Source of the DNA: an uncultured Eubacteriales bacterium
Lineage (GTDB): Bacteria > Bacillota > Clostridia > Lachnospirales > Lachnospiraceae
DNA length: 14,701 nt
Direction of reading: 5' to 3'
NCBI GenBank assembly: GCA_900549105.1
Contig: URND01000074.1
Span: 1-14,701, forward strand
The first letter of the stretch is position 1; each line of letters opens with the position of its first letter. Made by a program: the position numbers and the translations under genes. This document shows positions 13,458 to 14,701 of the stretch, piece by piece. The notes below the pieces were generated by a model, which saw only the letters and a program-made list of their open reading frames with translations, had not been told where the DNA came from and did no database searches.

Positions 13458-14585
13458 ATGAGAACAGTTGAAGAAATTATTGCTGAATTGAAAGCTATTG
13501 CTGATGATCCTAAAAAAGCAATGGAAGATTATAAAAAAGAAACTGGTAAAGGCGCAGTAGGTATTATGCCTGTATACTGCCCTGAAGAAATTGTACATGC
13601 TTCCGGATACCTTCCAATGGGTATGTGGGGTGCTCAGAAAAAAGCTATCTCCAAAGCTCGTACATATCTGCCGCCATTCGCTTGCTCCGTTATGCAGTCC
13701 GTAATGGAATTACAGCTTGAAGGCGCTTATGATGATTTAGATGCAGTTATCTTCTCCGTACCTTGCGATACATTAAAATGTATGAGCCAGAAATGGCACG
13801 GAAAAGCTCCGGTTATCACATTTACACATCCACAGAATCGTAAGATTGCTAAAGATGCTGCAAACGTATTCGCACGTGAAGAGTTCAAGATTGTAAAAGA
13901 AAAACTGGAAGACCTTCTGGATGTTCGTATTTCCAATAAAGCAATCAAAAACAGTATTGCAATCTACAATGAAAACCGTGCAGTTTGCCGTGAATTCAGT
14001 GATGTAGCTGCTGAATATGCTGCAGTTATTAAACCATCCGATCGTCACGCTGTACTTAAAGCTCGTTGGTTCATGGAGAAATCCAAACATACAGCTTTAG
14101 TTAAAGAATTAATCGAAGCTATTAAAGCAAATCCAGCTCCAGAATACAAAGGAAAGAAAGTTGTTGTTTCCGGTATCCTCGTTGAGCCTTACGATGTACT
14201 TGATATCTTCGCTGAAAATGGTCTTGCTATCGTAGCTGATGACCTTGCTCAGGAAACACGTAACTTCCGTCAGGATGTTCCTGAGGATGCAGATCCATTG
14301 ATGGCTCTTGCAAGAGCATGGAACGAATTCGATGGATGTTCCCTGGCAACAGATGCAAATAAACCAAAAGGCCAGATGCTCATTGATGCTGTAAACAAAT
14401 ACGGCGCTGATGCTGTTATCGTTTGCATGATGAAATTCTGTGACCCAGAAGAGTTTGACTATCCGATTCTTATTCAGGAATTTGAAGCTGCTGGCGTTCG
14501 TAACCTTCAGATTGAAATTGACCAGGAGTCTACAGCTTTCGAGCAGGTTAAGACACGTATCCAGACATTTGCAGAAATCCTGTAA
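13458..14585 (+). CDS. lcdB: (R)-lactoyl-CoA dehydratase, beta subunit
   Basis: Smaller subunit of the lactoyl-CoA dehydratase; it carries its own [4Fe-4S] cluster and forms the active site with LcdA. At 375 aa it fits the family. Conserved blocks shared with C. propionicum LcdB as I recall it are ETGKGAVGIMPVYCPEE, GYLPMGMWGAQ, ISKARTYLPPFACSVMQ, AVIFSVPCDTLKCMSQKW and TFTHPQNR. Others are NSIAIYNENRAV, KHTALVKELI, DDLAQE, GCSLATD and MMKFCDPEEFDYP. Likely cluster cysteines are in PCDTLK and KFCDPEE. The site AAGGAGGG (13442-13449) lies eight bases before the ATG. It is tightly coupled to lcdA. Codon use is strongly biased (CGT, GTT, GCT), as in an abundant catabolic enzyme. The permease gene follows 33 bp downstream. 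Confidence 0.93.
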   Translation: MRTVEEIIAELKAIADDPKKAMEDYKKETGKGAVGIMPVYCPEEIVHASGYLPMGMWGAQKKAISKARTYLPPFACSVMQSVMELQLEGAYDDLDAVIFSVPCDTLKCMSQKWHGKAPVITFTHPQNRKIAKDAANVFAREEFKIVKEKLEDLLDVRISNKAIKNSIAIYNENRAVCREFSDVAAEYAAVIKPSDRHAVLKARWFMEKSKHTALVKELIEAIKANPAPEYKGKKVVVSGILVEPYDVLDIFAENGLAIVADDLAQETRNFRQDVPEDADPLMALARAWNEFDGCSLATDANKPKGQMLIDAVNKYGADAVIVCMMKFCDPEEFDYPILIQEFEAAGVRNLQIEIDQESTAFEQVKTRIQTFAEIL

Positions 14586-14618
14586 TTCGAATAAATTTAA
14601 GAGGGGAGGAATTACAGC

Positions 14619-14701
14619 ATGTATGCAATCATAGCTTTTATTCCAATTATAGTTACAATTATTGTTATGGCTGGATTTAACTGGCCGGCAAAAATTGCCC
14701 T
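14619..14701 (+). CDS. L-lactate permease (LctP family), N-terminus only
   Basis: The last 83 bases encode the start of a membrane protein, MYAIIAFIPIIVTIIVMAGF followed by NWPAKIAL, and run off the right edge. A hydrophobic first segment followed by FNWPAKIAL is typical of the N-terminus of clostridial lactate permeases. GGGGAGGA (14603-14610) lies eight bases before the ATG. The gene follows lcdB by 33 bp in the same operon, where a lactate importer makes sense for the acrylate pathway. With only 27 residues visible, another polytopic transporter cannot be excluded. Confidence 0.7.
   Translation, partial: MYAIIAFIPIIVTIIVMAGFNWPAKIA

Overview
The window reads as chromosomal DNA of an anaerobic Gram-positive Clostridia, most likely a Lachnospiraceae relative. 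Evidence: strong GGAGG-type ribosome binding sites, TTGACA/TATAAT-type promoters often with an extended TG motif, a nadABC de novo NAD operon, a HicAB toxin-antitoxin remnant, and a lactate-to-acryloyl-CoA (acrylate pathway) operon whose proteins resemble the Clostridium (Anaerotignum) propionicum Pct/LcdABC enzymes as I recall them. Coprococcus catus is another acrylate-pathway Lachnospiraceae and would be a sensible comparison. The species cannot be proved from the sequence alone.

Left part (1-5460). A tRNA-Cys gene with its own consensus promoter points off the left edge. Divergent from it is a cytoplasmic L-asparaginase gene. Next comes nadA-nadB-nadC, which turns aspartate into nicotinate mononucleotide; its promoter is overlapped by a 20-bp inverted repeat that looks like a NiaR (YrxA) operator. 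Asparaginase makes the aspartate that NadB uses, so the two units fit together metabolically. A hicA toxin gene broken by one in-frame TGA sits in front of an intact hicB antitoxin gene, followed by a terminator. An initiator tRNA-Met gene, with its own promoter and a terminator hairpin, lies on the minus strand.

Middle (5513-7395). An AI-2E-family (PerM-like) membrane protein gene lies on the minus strand. Beside it is a deletion scar: the last 24 codons of a sigma-54 activator (Fis-type helix-turn-helix, minus strand) are joined head to head with the 3' half of a 3-oxoacid CoA-transferase subunit B gene (plus strand). The simplest explanation is that one deletion removed most of a divergent activator/ato-like pair.

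Right part (7343-14701). A 495-aa helix-turn-helix regulator of unrecognised family is divergent from the operon pct - VOC enzyme - lcdC - lcdA - lcdB - lactate permease (cut by the right edge). The permease imports lactate, Pct makes lactoyl-CoA, LcdC activates the LcdAB dehydratase with ATP-driven electron transfer, and LcdAB dehydrates (R)-lactoyl-CoA to acryloyl-CoA. The reductase step must lie outside the window. The VOC protein has all four metal-ligand positions of methylmalonyl-CoA epimerase, and I propose it may be a lactoyl-CoA epimerase. The divergent intergenic region carries two near-identical palindromes 21 bp apart and a set of 10-bp-phased repeats, both good operator candidates.

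Stretches without genes: 4422-4571, 5257-5324 and 7163-7256 hold nothing I can name. 8884-9162 is the regulatory region of the acrylate operon.
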